From Streptomyces sp. NBC_01198 (GTDB lineage Bacteria > Actinomycetota > Actinomycetes > Streptomycetales > Streptomycetaceae): a DNA stretch of 64,000 bases. This document shows, one piece after another, positions 17,054 through 25,355 of the stretch (position 1 is the first letter of the stretch; the number at the start of each line of letters is the position of its first letter). Both the position numbers and the translations under genes were made by a program. A model generated the notes under the pieces. That model made no database searches. It was given only the letters and a program-made list of their open reading frames with translations, and was not told where the DNA came from. Where the stretch lies: NCBI RefSeq assembly GCF_036010485.1, contig NZ_CP108568.1, positions 7,052,001 to 7,116,000 of the forward strand, in the 5' to 3' direction.

Positions 17054-17206
17054 ATGAGTCTCGTCGTCCTCCTGCTGGGCATCGGCGTCGTGATGGGCGC
17101 CAGCGCCCACATCTCGCTCACCGCCTTCACCGTCGCGTCCGCCGCCATCGCCGCCTGGCTGCTCGCCTTCGCGGTACGCGAGGCCGTCGCCCGGCACCGC
17201 GGCTGA
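17054..17206 (+). CDS. Small membrane protein (50 aa)
   Basis: It starts at ATG 17054 behind GGAGG (17038-17042). The protein is essentially two hydrophobic helices (LVVLLLGIGVVMGASAHISL and FTVASAAIAAWLLAFAV) and a short basic tail (REAVARHRG). The function is not recognisable. The position directly behind the TetR operators suggests it is the regulated gene, possibly in one transcript with the DUF4190 gene 74 bases downstream. Confidence 0.65.
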   Translation: MSLVVLLLGIGVVMGASAHISLTAFTVASAAIAAWLLAFAVREAVARHRG

Positions 17207-17280
17207 CCGGCAGCCGCGACGCGGACGTACGCGCCGCGATCGGCCCCGAACCGTCCCCGAGCGTTCCTGGAGAGGAAACC

Positions 17281-17562
17281 GTGAACACCGCAGCCCACCC
17301 GGCCCCGACCGGCACACCGGCCGCGCCCACCCGTGACGCCGACGGCATGGCCGTCGCCTCCTTCCTGCTCGGCCTGCCCGGCCTGCTGGTCCTCAACCTG
17401 GTGCTCGGCCCCGCCGCGATCGTGCTGGCCCTCTCCGCGCTGTCCCGCGGCACCCGCCGCCGCGGCCGCGCACTGCTCGGCCTGGCGCTCGGCGTCGCGG
17501 CCCTGGCGATCCAGGTCGCGCTGACCGTCGCCGGCCACGGCGTGCTCTGGTCCTTCACCTGA
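17281..17562 (+). CDS. DUF4190-like membrane protein
   Basis: A 93-residue protein with a Pro/Thr/Ala-rich N-terminus followed by two TM helices around an Arg-rich turn (MAVASFLLGLPGLLVLNLVLGPAAIVLALSAL, SRGTRRRGRALLGLALGVAAL). This is the arrangement of DUF4190 small membrane proteins, of unknown function. The GTG start has an excellent GGAGAGGA upstream. It ends at a 62-bp palindrome shared with convergent glyA. Confidence 0.75.
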   Translation: MNTAAHPAPTGTPAAPTRDADGMAVASFLLGLPGLLVLNLVLGPAAIVLALSALSRGTRRRGRALLGLALGVAALAIQVALTVAGHGVLWSFT

Positions 17563-17580
17563 CGGGCCCCCAAGAGGTTG

Positions 17581-17642
17581 CCGGAGCCCGGCATGACGAA
17601 GGCCCGGCCGATCGGCCGGGCCTTCGTCATGCCGGGCTCCGG
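17581..17642. terminator. Perfect 62-bp palindrome, bidirectional terminator
   Basis: Bases 17581-17611 are the exact reverse complement of 17612-17642: 31-bp arms with no spacer, opening CCGGAGCCCGGCATGACG and centred on CCGATCGG. It lies between the convergent DUF4190 and glyA genes, with its last two bases next to the glyA stop, so transcripts from either side would fold it into a very stable hairpin. Confidence 0.9.
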
Positions 17643-19088
17643 TCAGCTCAGGTCGATGCCCGGGTAGAGCGGGAAGCCGGCCAGCAGGTCCGACGCCCGC
17701 TTGGCGACCTGGTCGGCCACCGCCGGGTCCAGCACGTGGTGCGCCTTGGACAGGCCGCCCTTGGGCGCCGCCGCGGCCGTCGTCCCGGACAGCACCGCGT
17801 GGATGAGCCCGCCGATCTCGTCCATCTCCTGCACGCCGAGCCCGCGGGTGGTCAGCGCCGGGGTGCCGATCCTGATGCCGGAGGTGTACCAGGCGCCGTT
17901 CGGGTCCTGCGGCACCGAGTTGCGGTTGGTGACGATCCCCGCGTCCAGCAGCGCCGCCTCCGCCTGCCGCCCGGTCAGGCCGTAGCCGGACACGTCGATC
18001 AGCACCAGGTGGTTGTCGGTGCCGCCGGTGACCAGCTTCGCGCCCCTGCTGAGCAGGCCGTCGGCCAGCGCCCGCGCGTTGTCCACGATCCGGTGCGCGT
18101 ACGCGCCGAACTCCGGCCGGGAGGCCTCGGCCAGCGCCACCGCCTTCGCCGCCATCACATGCGGCAGCGGGCCGCCGAGCACCATCGGGCAGCCCCGGTC
18201 GACATGCTCGGCCAGCGAGTCGTCGCACAGCACCATGCCGCCGCGCGGGCCGCGCAGCGACTTGTGCGTGGTGGTGGTGACGATGTTGGCGTGCGGCACC
18301 GGGTCGAAGTCGCCGGTCAGCACCTTGCCCGCGACCAGGCCGGCGAAGTGGGCCATGTCGACCATCAAGGTCGCGCCCACCTCGTCGGCGATCTCCCGCA
18401 TGATGCGGAAGTTCACCAGCCGGGGGTAGGCGGAGTAACCCGCCACGATGATCAGCGGGCGGAACTCGCGGGCCGTGGCGCGCAGCGCCTCGTAGTCCAG
18501 CAGCCCGGTCTCCGGGTCGGTGCCGTAGCTGCGCTGGTCGAACATCTTGCCCGAGATGTTCGGCCGGAAGCCGTGCGTGAGGTGGCCGCCGGCGTCCAGC
18601 GACATGCCCAGCATCCGCTGGTTGCCGAACTCGGCCCGCAGTTGGGCCCAGTCCTGCTCCGACAGGTCGTTGACCTGCCGTACCCCGGCCCTGGCGAGCC
18701 CCGGCGTCTCGACCCGCTGCGAGAGCACGGCCCAGAAGGCCACCAGGTTCGCGTCGATCCCCGAGTGCGGCTGCGCGTAGGCGTGCGCGGCGCCGAAGAC
18801 GTTGCGGGCGTGTTCGGCGGCCAGCGCCTCGACGGTGTCGACGTTGCGGCAGCCCGCGTAGAAGCGCCGCCCGATGGTGCCCTCGGCGTACTTGTCGCTG
18901 AACCAGTTGCCCATCGCCAGCAGCACGGCGGGGGAGGCGTAGTTCTCGCTCGCGATCAGCTTGAGCATCTCGCGCTGGTCGGCGAGCTCCGCGGAGATCG
19001 CGTCGGCCACCCGCGGCTCGACGCCGCGGATCACGTCGAGCGCGCTGCGGAAGGCGATCGACTCTGTGCTGTACGGCTCTGCTGCCAT
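17643..19088 (-). CDS. glyA: Serine hydroxymethyltransferase
   Basis: A 481-residue PLP enzyme interconverting serine + THF with glycine + 5,10-methylene-THF. The signature TTTTHKSLRGPRGGM carries the PLP lysine (Lys276). DMAHFAGLVAGK, LIASENYAS and NRNSVPQDPNG are also typical. It is longer than the usual 420-residue form because of an insertion near residues 130-190 (SQRVETPGLARAGVRQVNDL onward), as in a second Streptomyces SHMT type. ATG 19088 has GGAGG upstream in GGAGGACCTCC. A ZTP riboswitch precedes it, so expression should rise when the purine intermediate ZTP signals one-carbon shortage. Confidence 0.95.
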   Translation of the reverse strand: MAAEPYSTESIAFRSALDVIRGVEPRVADAISAELADQREMLKLIASENYASPAVLLAMGNWFSDKYAEGTIGRRFYAGCRNVDTVEALAAEHARNVFGAAHAYAQPHSGIDANLVAFWAVLSQRVETPGLARAGVRQVNDLSEQDWAQLRAEFGNQRMLGMSLDAGGHLTHGFRPNISGKMFDQRSYGTDPETGLLDYEALRATAREFRPLIIVAGYSAYPRLVNFRIMREIADEVGATLMVDMAHFAGLVAGKVLTGDFDPVPHANIVTTTTHKSLRGPRGGMVLCDDSLAEHVDRGCPMVLGGPLPHVMAAKAVALAEASRPEFGAYAHRIVDNARALADGLLSRGAKLVTGGTDNHLVLIDVSGYGLTGRQAEAALLDAGIVTNRNSVPQDPNGAWYTSGIRIGTPALTTRGLGVQEMDEIGGLIHAVLSGTTAAAAPKGGLSKAHHVLDPAVADQVAKRASDLLAGFPLYPGIDLS

Positions 19089-19112
19089 GGAGGTCCTCCG
19101 GTCGTCGGCTAC

Positions 19113-19206
19113 GGGACGGCCCAGGCGCACGGCTCCAGTGATCACGACGAGCCGCTCCCCGATGGTTGACCCCATCCCAGCGCGCCAGTCACGGCTCACG
19201 CCGACC
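19113..19206 (-). promoter_or_regulatory. ZTP (pfl) riboswitch upstream of glyA
   Basis: Read on the minus strand, the leader contains the conserved ZTP motif blocks: GTGACTGGCG (19192-19183), a GGATGG/CCATC stem, CGGGGAGCGGCT, and the downstream pseudoknot block GCGCCTGGGCC (19128-19118). The AGCCG/CGGCT pairing closes the first helix. ZTP riboswitches commonly control glyA and purine/folate genes. The element ends about 25 bases before the ATG, so it probably controls translation initiation. Confidence 0.88.
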
Positions 19207-19345
19207 CTATCAATCCCGGAGGCGCGCCCTCCCCGCGCCGGTCGCACCGGCGGGTGGCCAGGGGAGCCGGGCCGCGAGCCCCGCCGGCGCGGGTGTTTCA
19301 TGGAGCCGCGGCCCGCGAAGGGCACGGCACGACGCAGGGAGCACC

Positions 19346-20362
19346 ATGGACAAGCCCGCCGCCCCCGGCCCGCAGGACCGGCCGGAGCCCACCGTGCTGA
19401 CCCGGGTCACCCGGAACGGCACCGCCGTGATCGAGCTGGCGCGCCCCGGCGCGCTGAACGCCCTCGACCTCACGATGGTCCACCTCATGACCCGCGCGCT
19501 GACGGCGTGGCGCGCCGACCCCGCGGTCCGTCGCGTGGTGGTGCGCAGCACCTCGCCGAAGGCGTTCTGTGCCGGCGGCGACATCCTGGCGATGCGGTCG
19601 GCGGGCCTGGCCGGCGACGACACCGCGGTCCGTAGGTACTTCTCCGCCGAGTACGCCCTCGACGCGCTGATCGCCCGCTACCCCAAGCCGTACGTCGCCC
19701 TGATCGACGGTTACGCGATGGGTGGCGGCCTGGGCGTCTCGGTGCACGGCTCGGCGCGGGTGGTGACCGAACGCGCCTCGCTGGCCATGCCCGAGACCGG
19801 TATCGGCTTCTTCCCCGACATCGGGGCGAGTTACTTCCTGCCGCGGCTGCCGGGCGCGTTCGGCTGGTATCTGGGGCTGACCGGGGCCCGTGTCACCGGC
19901 GCCGACGCAGTCGCGTGCGGGCTCGGCACGCATTACGTGCCCGCCGCCGATCTGCCCGCGCTGGAGGCCGCGTTGACCGAGTCGGACGACGCGCTCGAAG
20001 CCGTACTCGACCGCTTCGCCGCCCCGGCTCCGCCGGCCGCGCACGCGGACGCGGTCGCCCGCTGCTTCTCCGCGCCCGACCTCCCGGAGCTGCGGGCCCG
20101 GCTGGCGGCGGAGACACGGGCCAGGGACTGGGCGGACGACGCGCTCGCCCTGCTGGACGCCGCCTCGCCGGGGAGCCTGGCGGCCACCTTCGACCTGCTG
20201 ACGGCCGGCGCGGGCTCGACGCTTGAGGAGTGCCTGCGGCGCGAACTCGACCTGGCGTGCCGCACCGCCCGCACGGCCGACTTCCACGAGGGCGTGCGTG
20301 CCGCGCTGGTCGACAAGGACCGCAGGCCCCTCTGGTCGACGGCGGGGGCGCCCCGGTTGTGA
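19346..20362 (+). CDS. 3-hydroxyisobutyryl-CoA hydrolase-like enzyme (enoyl-CoA hydratase superfamily)
   Basis: A 338-residue crotonase-fold protein. The oxyanion-hole segments KAFCAGGDILAM and GYAMGGGLGVSVHGS, the MPETGIGFFPDIGASYFLPRL stretch, and the C-terminal DFHEGVRAALVDKDRRPLW are characteristic of the HIBYL-CoA hydrolase/ECH_2 group in valine degradation. GGGAGCACC precedes ATG 19346. It is divergent from glyA. No other valine-catabolic genes are adjacent, so the exact acyl-CoA substrate remains uncertain. Confidence 0.88.
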   Translation: MDKPAAPGPQDRPEPTVLTRVTRNGTAVIELARPGALNALDLTMVHLMTRALTAWRADPAVRRVVVRSTSPKAFCAGGDILAMRSAGLAGDDTAVRRYFSAEYALDALIARYPKPYVALIDGYAMGGGLGVSVHGSARVVTERASLAMPETGIGFFPDIGASYFLPRLPGAFGWYLGLTGARVTGADAVACGLGTHYVPAADLPALEAALTESDDALEAVLDRFAAPAPPAAHADAVARCFSAPDLPELRARLAAETRARDWADDALALLDAASPGSLAATFDLLTAGAGSTLEECLRRELDLACRTARTADFHEGVRAALVDKDRRPLWSTAGAPRL

Positions 20363-20369
20363 CCGGTGC

Positions 20370-20389
20370 GCGCTCAACCGGTTGAGCGC
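20370..20389. promoter_or_regulatory. Perfect 20-bp LacI-type palindrome
   Basis: GCGCTCAACCGGTTGAGCGC is a perfect 20-bp inverted repeat with the central CG and flanking AACCGGTT typical of LacI-family operators. It lies 164 bases before the LacI gene, suggesting autoregulation. A half-site-like GGTCAACCG occurs at 21645-21653, upstream of GH30. Confidence 0.7.
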
Positions 20390-20552
20390 AGGCGGCCGAT
20401 GCCGGACTCCGGCGGCCGTGCCCGGCCGGTTTCGGCGTTGTTAAGGTGTGCGGGCCGTTCACGCCGCCGACCTGCCGGATCCGTGCACGTCCGCCGTACC
20501 TGCCGCACTCGCCGTACACGGCCCGAGGGCCGCCTGCCGTATCGAGGCCGAG

Positions 20553-21578
20553 ATGAGCCCCAAGAAGCGTCCCACCATCGCCGACATCGCCGAGGCTGCG
20601 GGCGTGTCCAAGGGTGCCGTGTCCTACGCGCTCAACGGCAAGACGGGCGTATCCGAGCAGACCAGGGCCAGGATCCTGGAGATCGCCGCGCGGATGGGCT
20701 GGCACCCCAGCAGCGCCGCCCGCGCGCTGTCCGACGGGCGCAGCGGCGCGATCGGCCTGGTGGTGGACCGGCCGGCGTGGGTGCTGGGCATCGAGCCGTT
20801 CTTCATGCAGCTGATCTCCGGTGTCGAGGCGGGCCTGGCCCGTACCGGCACCGCGCTGCTGCTCCAGGTCACCGACGACGCGGCGTCCGAGGAGGCCGCC
20901 TACCGGCGGTGGTGGGGGGAGCGCAGGGTCGACGGGGTGCTGCTCGTGGACCTGCGCGAGCAGGACCACCGGCTGGGCCTGGTCGCCGAACTGGGTCTGC
21001 CCGCGGTCGCGATCGGGCACGCGGGGGTCGCCTCGGGCGTCCCGTCGGTGTGGCTGGACGACGGCGCCGCGGTGCGCGAGACGCTGGCGTATCTGGCCGC
21101 CATGGGGCACCGCAGGGTCGCCCGCGTGGCGGGCCCGGCGCATTTCGTGCACACCAGGGAGCGGGGGGAGGCCTTCGACGCCGCCGCCGTGGAACTGGGC
21201 CTGGACGGCGTGCCGTCGGTCTACACCGACTACTCAGGCGAGCAGGGCGCCCGGGCCACCCGGCGCCTGCTGTCCGGGTCGCTGCGGCCCACCGCGATCG
21301 TCTACGACAACGACGTGATGGCGGTGGCGGCGCTGAGCGTCACCCAGGAGATGGGCGTGGCCGTACCGGGCGAGCTGTCACTCGTGGCCTGGGACGACAG
21401 CGAGCTGTGCCGGCTGGTGCACCCCGCGCTGACCGCGGTGAGCCGGCGGGTCATGGAGTACGGCGAGCGGGCCGCGACGGCGCTGCTCTCGCTGATCGAC
21501 GGCGCCGCCGTCCCTGACATCCTGCTCCCGCCGCCGTCCCTCGTCCCGCGCGGCAGCACCGCGCCGCGCGCCGCCTAG
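20553..21578 (+). CDS. LacI-family transcriptional regulator
   Basis: A 341-residue protein. The N-terminal HTH plus hinge (RPTIADIAEAAGVSKGAVSYALNGKTGVSEQTRARI, then NPSSAARAL-type HPSSAARALSDGRSG) is canonical, followed by the periplasmic-binding-like sensor (AIGLVVDRP, GVLLVDLRE, TAIVYDNDVMA). It probably senses a sugar released by the neighbouring glycosidases. ATG 20553 is chosen because the HTH begins there; a longer frame extends upstream without support. It reads toward the GH30 gene and is the best candidate regulator of the fungal-wall hydrolase island. Confidence 0.9.
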   Translation: MSPKKRPTIADIAEAAGVSKGAVSYALNGKTGVSEQTRARILEIAARMGWHPSSAARALSDGRSGAIGLVVDRPAWVLGIEPFFMQLISGVEAGLARTGTALLLQVTDDAASEEAAYRRWWGERRVDGVLLVDLREQDHRLGLVAELGLPAVAIGHAGVASGVPSVWLDDGAAVRETLAYLAAMGHRRVARVAGPAHFVHTRERGEAFDAAAVELGLDGVPSVYTDYSGEQGARATRRLLSGSLRPTAIVYDNDVMAVAALSVTQEMGVAVPGELSLVAWDDSELCRLVHPALTAVSRRVMEYGERAATALLSLIDGAAVPDILLPPPSLVPRGSTAPRAA

Positions 21579-21668
21579 GCCGCCGCGGCGGAGGGGAGCG
21601 CGGCCCGGGCGGGCCCCGGCCCGCCCGCGCGCTGCCGCTGAAGCGGTCAACCGTCTTTTGTTACATGG

Positions 21669-21766
21669 TGTTTCACCGGCGCGGCCGCCGTGCGATCCCT
21701 TGACGGCCGTGATGTGCCCTAGTTAAATCACGTCGCGATATAAGCCGTGAAACAAGGTGTGAAACA
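21669..21766. promoter_or_regulatory. GH30 upstream region: repeats and shared motif
   Basis: TGTTTCAC (21669-21676) and two direct copies of its complement GTGAAACA (21747-21754, 21759-21766, 12-bp period) flank GTTAAATCACGT (21722-21733). The longer string TTAAATCACGTC-N6-TAAG (21723-21744) recurs with identical spacing upstream of GH16 (25203-25224). These are likely binding sites of one or two regulators. Confidence 0.5.
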
Positions 21767-21839
21767 CGCGTGCGGACCCCCTCGCTGCACGCTTGACCAT
21801 GTCAGGCCCATGCCATCGTGCCGAGAAAGGCAACGACCC

Positions 21840-23756
21840 ATGAGCGCAGCAACCCGGCCCCACACGGGCAGATCCTCCGGATCCCGACTGCGACGCGTCA
21901 TCGTCGGGACCCTCACCGCCGCAGCCGCGGCGATCACCCCCCTGCTCGCCGTTCCCGCGACCGCGCACGCCGCGGGAGAGAGCGTGCAGGTCTACCTCAC
22001 CACCACCAACGACTCCGGCGGACGCAACGTCGTCAAGGGCCTGGAACAGCAGGCCCCGCTGTCCTTCGGCTCCGGCACCGGCGGCTCCGGCCAGAACGTG
22101 ACGGTGGACGAGGGCACCACCTACCAGCAGTTCACCGGTGGCGGCGCCTCCTTCACCGACACCGCCGCCTGGTTGATGAACAGCAGCGGCGCGCTGTCGG
22201 CGTCGACCCGCAACACGGTCATGCAGAAGCTGTTCGACCCGGTCAACGGGATCGGCCTGGGCTTCCTGCGCAACCCGATGGGCGCCTCGGACCTCGCGCG
22301 CGACAACTACACCTACGACGACATGCCCGCGGGCCAGACCGACCCGACCCTCGCGCACTTCTCCATCGCCCACGACCTGGCCGACGTCGTGCCGCTCACC
22401 AAGCAGGCCCGGCAGCTCAACCCCAACGTCAAGGTCATGGCGACCCCGTGGACCCCGCCGCCGTGGATGAAGGACAACGACGCCTACAGCCAGGGCTGGC
22501 TGGAGTCGCAGTACTACCCCGCCTACGCGCAGTACTTCGTGAAGTACCTGCAGGCCTACCAGGCGCAGGGCGTCCCGGTGGACTACGTCACCGTGCAGAA
22601 CGAGCCCACCTGCTGCAGCGGTTATCCGTCGGCGCAGTGGAACGGCTCGGGTCTGGCGTACTTCACCAAGACCAACCTGCTGCCCGCGCTGCACTCGGCC
22701 GGGCTGTCCACCAAGGTCCTGGCGCTTGACTGGAACTGGGACACCTACGACAGCTACGCGGCGCCCACCGTCACCGACGCCGCCGTGCGCAACGACCCCA
22801 ACTTCGGCGGGATCGCCTGGCACGGCTACGGCGGCAACGTCAGCGAGCAGACCACGGTCCACAACCAGTACCCGACCCTGCCCGCCTTCGACACCGAGCA
22901 CTCCGGTGGCACCTGGATCGCCAACCAGCAGAAGGAGGACATGGAGAACCTGATCGACTACACCCGCAACTGGGGCCAGAGCTGGGTCAAGTGGAGCCTG
23001 GCGGTCGATCAGAACATGGGTCCGCACAACGGTGGTTGCGGCACCTGCACCGGACTGGTCACCGTGCACAACGGTGACAGCCGCAGCGGCCAGGTGGACT
23101 ACACCATCGAGTACTACACGATGGGCCAGCTCACCAAGTTCGTGAAGCCCGGCGCCACCAGGATCGGCTCCACCGACAACTCCACCGTCCGCAACGTCGC
23201 CTGGCGCAACCCCGACGGCTCCAAGGCGCTCATCGCCTACAACGAGTCGTCGTCCGCGCAGACCCTGCGGGTCAACTGGGGCAACGAGAACTTCTCCTAC
23301 TCGCTGCCCGGCGGCGCCTCGGCGACCTTCACCTGGGCCGGCCCGCCCGGCAGCGGCGGGAACACCGGCGGCCACACCGGCACCATCACCGGCTACGGCG
23401 GCAAGTGCGTCGACGTCGCCGGCTCCTCGTCCACCAACGGCGCCGCCGTGCAGCTGTACGACTGCAACGGCACCGCCGCCCAGTCCTGGACGGCCTCAGG
23501 CAGCACCTTGCAGGCGCTCGGCAAGTGCCTGGACGTCGCGTCGGCCGGCACCGCCAACGGCTCCAAGGTGCAGCTGTACGACTGCAATGGCACCGGTTCG
23601 CAGGTGTGGAACCGCGGAGCCAACAGCACGCTGGTCAACCCGCAGTCGGGCAGATGTCTCGACGCGACGGGACCCAGCTCCGCCAACGGCACCCGGTTGC
23701 AGATCTGGGACTGCACCGGCGCCGCCAACCAGCAGTGGAGCGCGCCCGCCGCGTGA
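21840..23756 (+). CDS. Secreted GH30 beta-glucanase with CBM13
   Basis: A 638-residue exported enzyme. An Arg-rich N-terminus and an Ala-rich core ending AHAAG give a signal peptide of about 42 residues. The GH30 domain shows FTGGGASFTDTAAWLM, NPMGASDLA, WTPPPWMK, acid/base Glu255 in VQNEPTCC and nucleophile Glu353 in DTEHSGG. The C-terminal 130 residues are a ricin-type beta-trefoil (CBM13) with three GKCxDV...QLYDCNG...QSW repeats. GH30 members of this type attack beta-1,6-glucan or glucosylceramide; beta-1,6-glucan fits the neighbouring GH16 and GH18. GAGAAAGG precedes the ATG. Confidence 0.93.
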   Translation: MSAATRPHTGRSSGSRLRRVIVGTLTAAAAAITPLLAVPATAHAAGESVQVYLTTTNDSGGRNVVKGLEQQAPLSFGSGTGGSGQNVTVDEGTTYQQFTGGGASFTDTAAWLMNSSGALSASTRNTVMQKLFDPVNGIGLGFLRNPMGASDLARDNYTYDDMPAGQTDPTLAHFSIAHDLADVVPLTKQARQLNPNVKVMATPWTPPPWMKDNDAYSQGWLESQYYPAYAQYFVKYLQAYQAQGVPVDYVTVQNEPTCCSGYPSAQWNGSGLAYFTKTNLLPALHSAGLSTKVLALDWNWDTYDSYAAPTVTDAAVRNDPNFGGIAWHGYGGNVSEQTTVHNQYPTLPAFDTEHSGGTWIANQQKEDMENLIDYTRNWGQSWVKWSLAVDQNMGPHNGGCGTCTGLVTVHNGDSRSGQVDYTIEYYTMGQLTKFVKPGATRIGSTDNSTVRNVAWRNPDGSKALIAYNESSSAQTLRVNWGNENFSYSLPGGASATFTWAGPPGSGGNTGGHTGTITGYGGKCVDVAGSSSTNGAAVQLYDCNGTAAQSWTASGSTLQALGKCLDVASAGTANGSKVQLYDCNGTGSQVWNRGANSTLVNPQSGRCLDATGPSSANGTRLQIWDCTGAANQQWSAPAA

Positions 23757-24158
23757 TCCGCTGACCCCGTGAACGGCCGGCCCGCGGACCTCTCACCGCG
23801 GCCGGCCTCGCCGAAGGAAGAGAAAGAGGACCGCCGGTCCCGCGCACCCAGCGCGGGCCGGCGGTTCGGCATGCCCTGATCCGGTGGCCCGGCGCCGCCC
23901 GCCCTCCGCCGCCGCCCGGGCCGCCGGTGGCCGGTCGCCTACCGAGTCGTCAACAGCTGTTTGTCAGACGTTGACCCAGGTGGCGGCGCGCGGAGGGGAC
24001 GCCGTAGCCGTCGAAGCCTAACCTGGGTGGAGTGTCGGCTTCCGCTCCGGCGCCCGCCCGCCCGCGCCCCGTCCCGCCTCCCCAGTGCACGTGTCACCAG
24101 GGCCGCTGCCCTGCTCCCCGCGGCGCCCGCGCCGTGCCCCACGCGACGAGGAGTCCCC
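23757..24158 (+). terminator. Gene-free region with two tandem terminators
   Basis: This 402-bp gap holds no convincing gene. Two stable hairpins follow the GH30 stop: 23775-23807 (arms of 12-13 bp around GGCCGGCCCGCGG, one bulge) and 23830-23865 (ACCGCCGG.CCCGCGC arms, one bulge). The remainder should contain the promoter of the membrane protein gene; GAGGAG at 24148-24153 is its ribosome-binding site. Confidence 0.7.
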
Positions 24159-25136
24159 GTGTCCATCGCCCGCAACGAGGGTGCCGGCTGGCAGCGCGCT
24201 TCGGTGCGGTCGATGGCGGTGCTGCTGCCGTTGGTCGCCGTGGCGGCGCTGGTGACCAGCAGGTGGGCGATGATCGGCTCCAGTGCGGGCCAGCTGGGGT
24301 CGGCGGACGGCGAGTGGCTGGCGGTGGCCTGTCTGGCGGCCTTCATGACCTGGGTCTGCTCGGCCACCGCCCAGCAGGGCGCGGTCGTCGAGCGGCTGCC
24401 GCCGGGGCTGCTGCTCGCCGCGCAGTTCGCCGCCTCCGCCGCCAACCACGTGCTGCCCGCAGGTGTCGGCGGCAACGCCGTCAACCTGCGGTTCCTGGTG
24501 CGCAGGGGGCTGAGCCCGACCCGCTCGGTGGCGGCGCTGGCGGTACGGGCCTGCGCCGCGGTCATCGGCCGGGTGGCGCTGCTGCTCGCGGTCCTCGCGC
24601 TCTTCCCCGGCGCCCTGAACCTGCACCGGGTCACCGGCGGCGGGCCCGAGGTCCCCGGCCAGCCGCTGATGTACGCCGGGGTGGCCGCGGCGCTCGTGGC
24701 GGGCGGCCTGGTGCTGACCCGGTGCGCCCGCCGGCTGCGCGACCGGCTGCGGGACTTCCTCGCCTCGGTCGCCCGGGACGTCCGCGTGCTGCACGGCAAC
24801 CGGGCCCGGGTGGCCGCGCTGTGGGGCGGCTCGCTGGCCTTCCCGGCGATGCACGCGGCCGTCCTGGTCTCGGTGGTGCGGGCGGTGCACGCCCCGGTGC
24901 CGGTCAGCGGGGTGGTGGTGGCATATCTGTTCGCCAGCACCGCGGCCGGCTGGCTGCCGACACCGGCCGGTCTCGGATCGCTGGACGCGGCGCTCGGGCT
25001 GGCCCTGGTCACCGCCGGCGCCTCCGCGGTCGCCGCCACCTCCGCCGTGCTCGGCTACCGGCTGGTCACCGCCTGGCTGCCGCTGGTGCCCGGGGTTCTG
25101 GTGCTGGCGGTGCTGGTGCGACGGCAGGAGCTGTGA
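24159..25136 (+). CDS. Flippase-like / lysylphosphatidylglycerol synthase TM-region family protein
   Basis: A 325-residue membrane protein with about seven to eight TM helices. FAASAANHVLPAGVGGNAVNLRFLVRRGLS and the late STAAGWLPTPAGLGSLDAALGLAL match the conserved glycine/proline motifs of the LPG-synthase-TM (UPF0104) family. Members lack the transferase domain and are thought to move lipids or lipid-linked sugars. The GTG start has GAGGAG at five bases. It lies between two hydrolase transcripts without obvious functional coupling. Confidence 0.85.
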   Translation: MSIARNEGAGWQRASVRSMAVLLPLVAVAALVTSRWAMIGSSAGQLGSADGEWLAVACLAAFMTWVCSATAQQGAVVERLPPGLLLAAQFAASAANHVLPAGVGGNAVNLRFLVRRGLSPTRSVAALAVRACAAVIGRVALLLAVLALFPGALNLHRVTGGGPEVPGQPLMYAGVAAALVAGGLVLTRCARRLRDRLRDFLASVARDVRVLHGNRARVAALWGGSLAFPAMHAAVLVSVVRAVHAPVPVSGVVVAYLFASTAAGWLPTPAGLGSLDAALGLALVTAGASAVAATSAVLGYRLVTAWLPLVPGVLVLAVLVRRQEL

Positions 25137-25155
25137 GCGGCCCGCGAGAACTTCT

Positions 25156-25224
25156 TGGTACAGACCTTTGCCGGAAGTATTGACGCCACTTCCCGCCGCC
25201 ATTTAAATCACGTCCTGAACTAAG
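25156..25224 (+). promoter_or_regulatory. DasR-like box and shared motif upstream of GH16-GH18
   Basis: TGGTACAGACCT (25156-25167) differs at one base from TGGTCCAGACCT, the 12-bp repeat of Streptomyces chitinase promoters that overlaps DasR sites. GGAAGT-N9-ACTTCC (25173-25193) brackets TTGACG, a possible -35. TTTAAATCACGT (25202-25213) is the motif shared with GH30 and the ALDH-ABC locus. GlcNAc-responsive control would suit a chitinase operon. Confidence 0.55.
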
Positions 25225-25355
25225 ACATGAGCGAAGTCCGCCCCCCGACCACGGAATCCACCGGCGGCGCGGTCCGGCTCGCTGCCTGTCAGGAGCATGA
25301 CCTCCCCGTGTGCTCCGGTCCCGTGTCCCCCGCCGCCCCTACCGAGGAGTCCGGC

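Noticed and set aside
24018..25202. 394-aa antisense frame opposite the flippase-like gene
   Set aside because: Gln/His/Arg-rich shadow typical of antisense to a Leu/Ala/Val-rich membrane protein.
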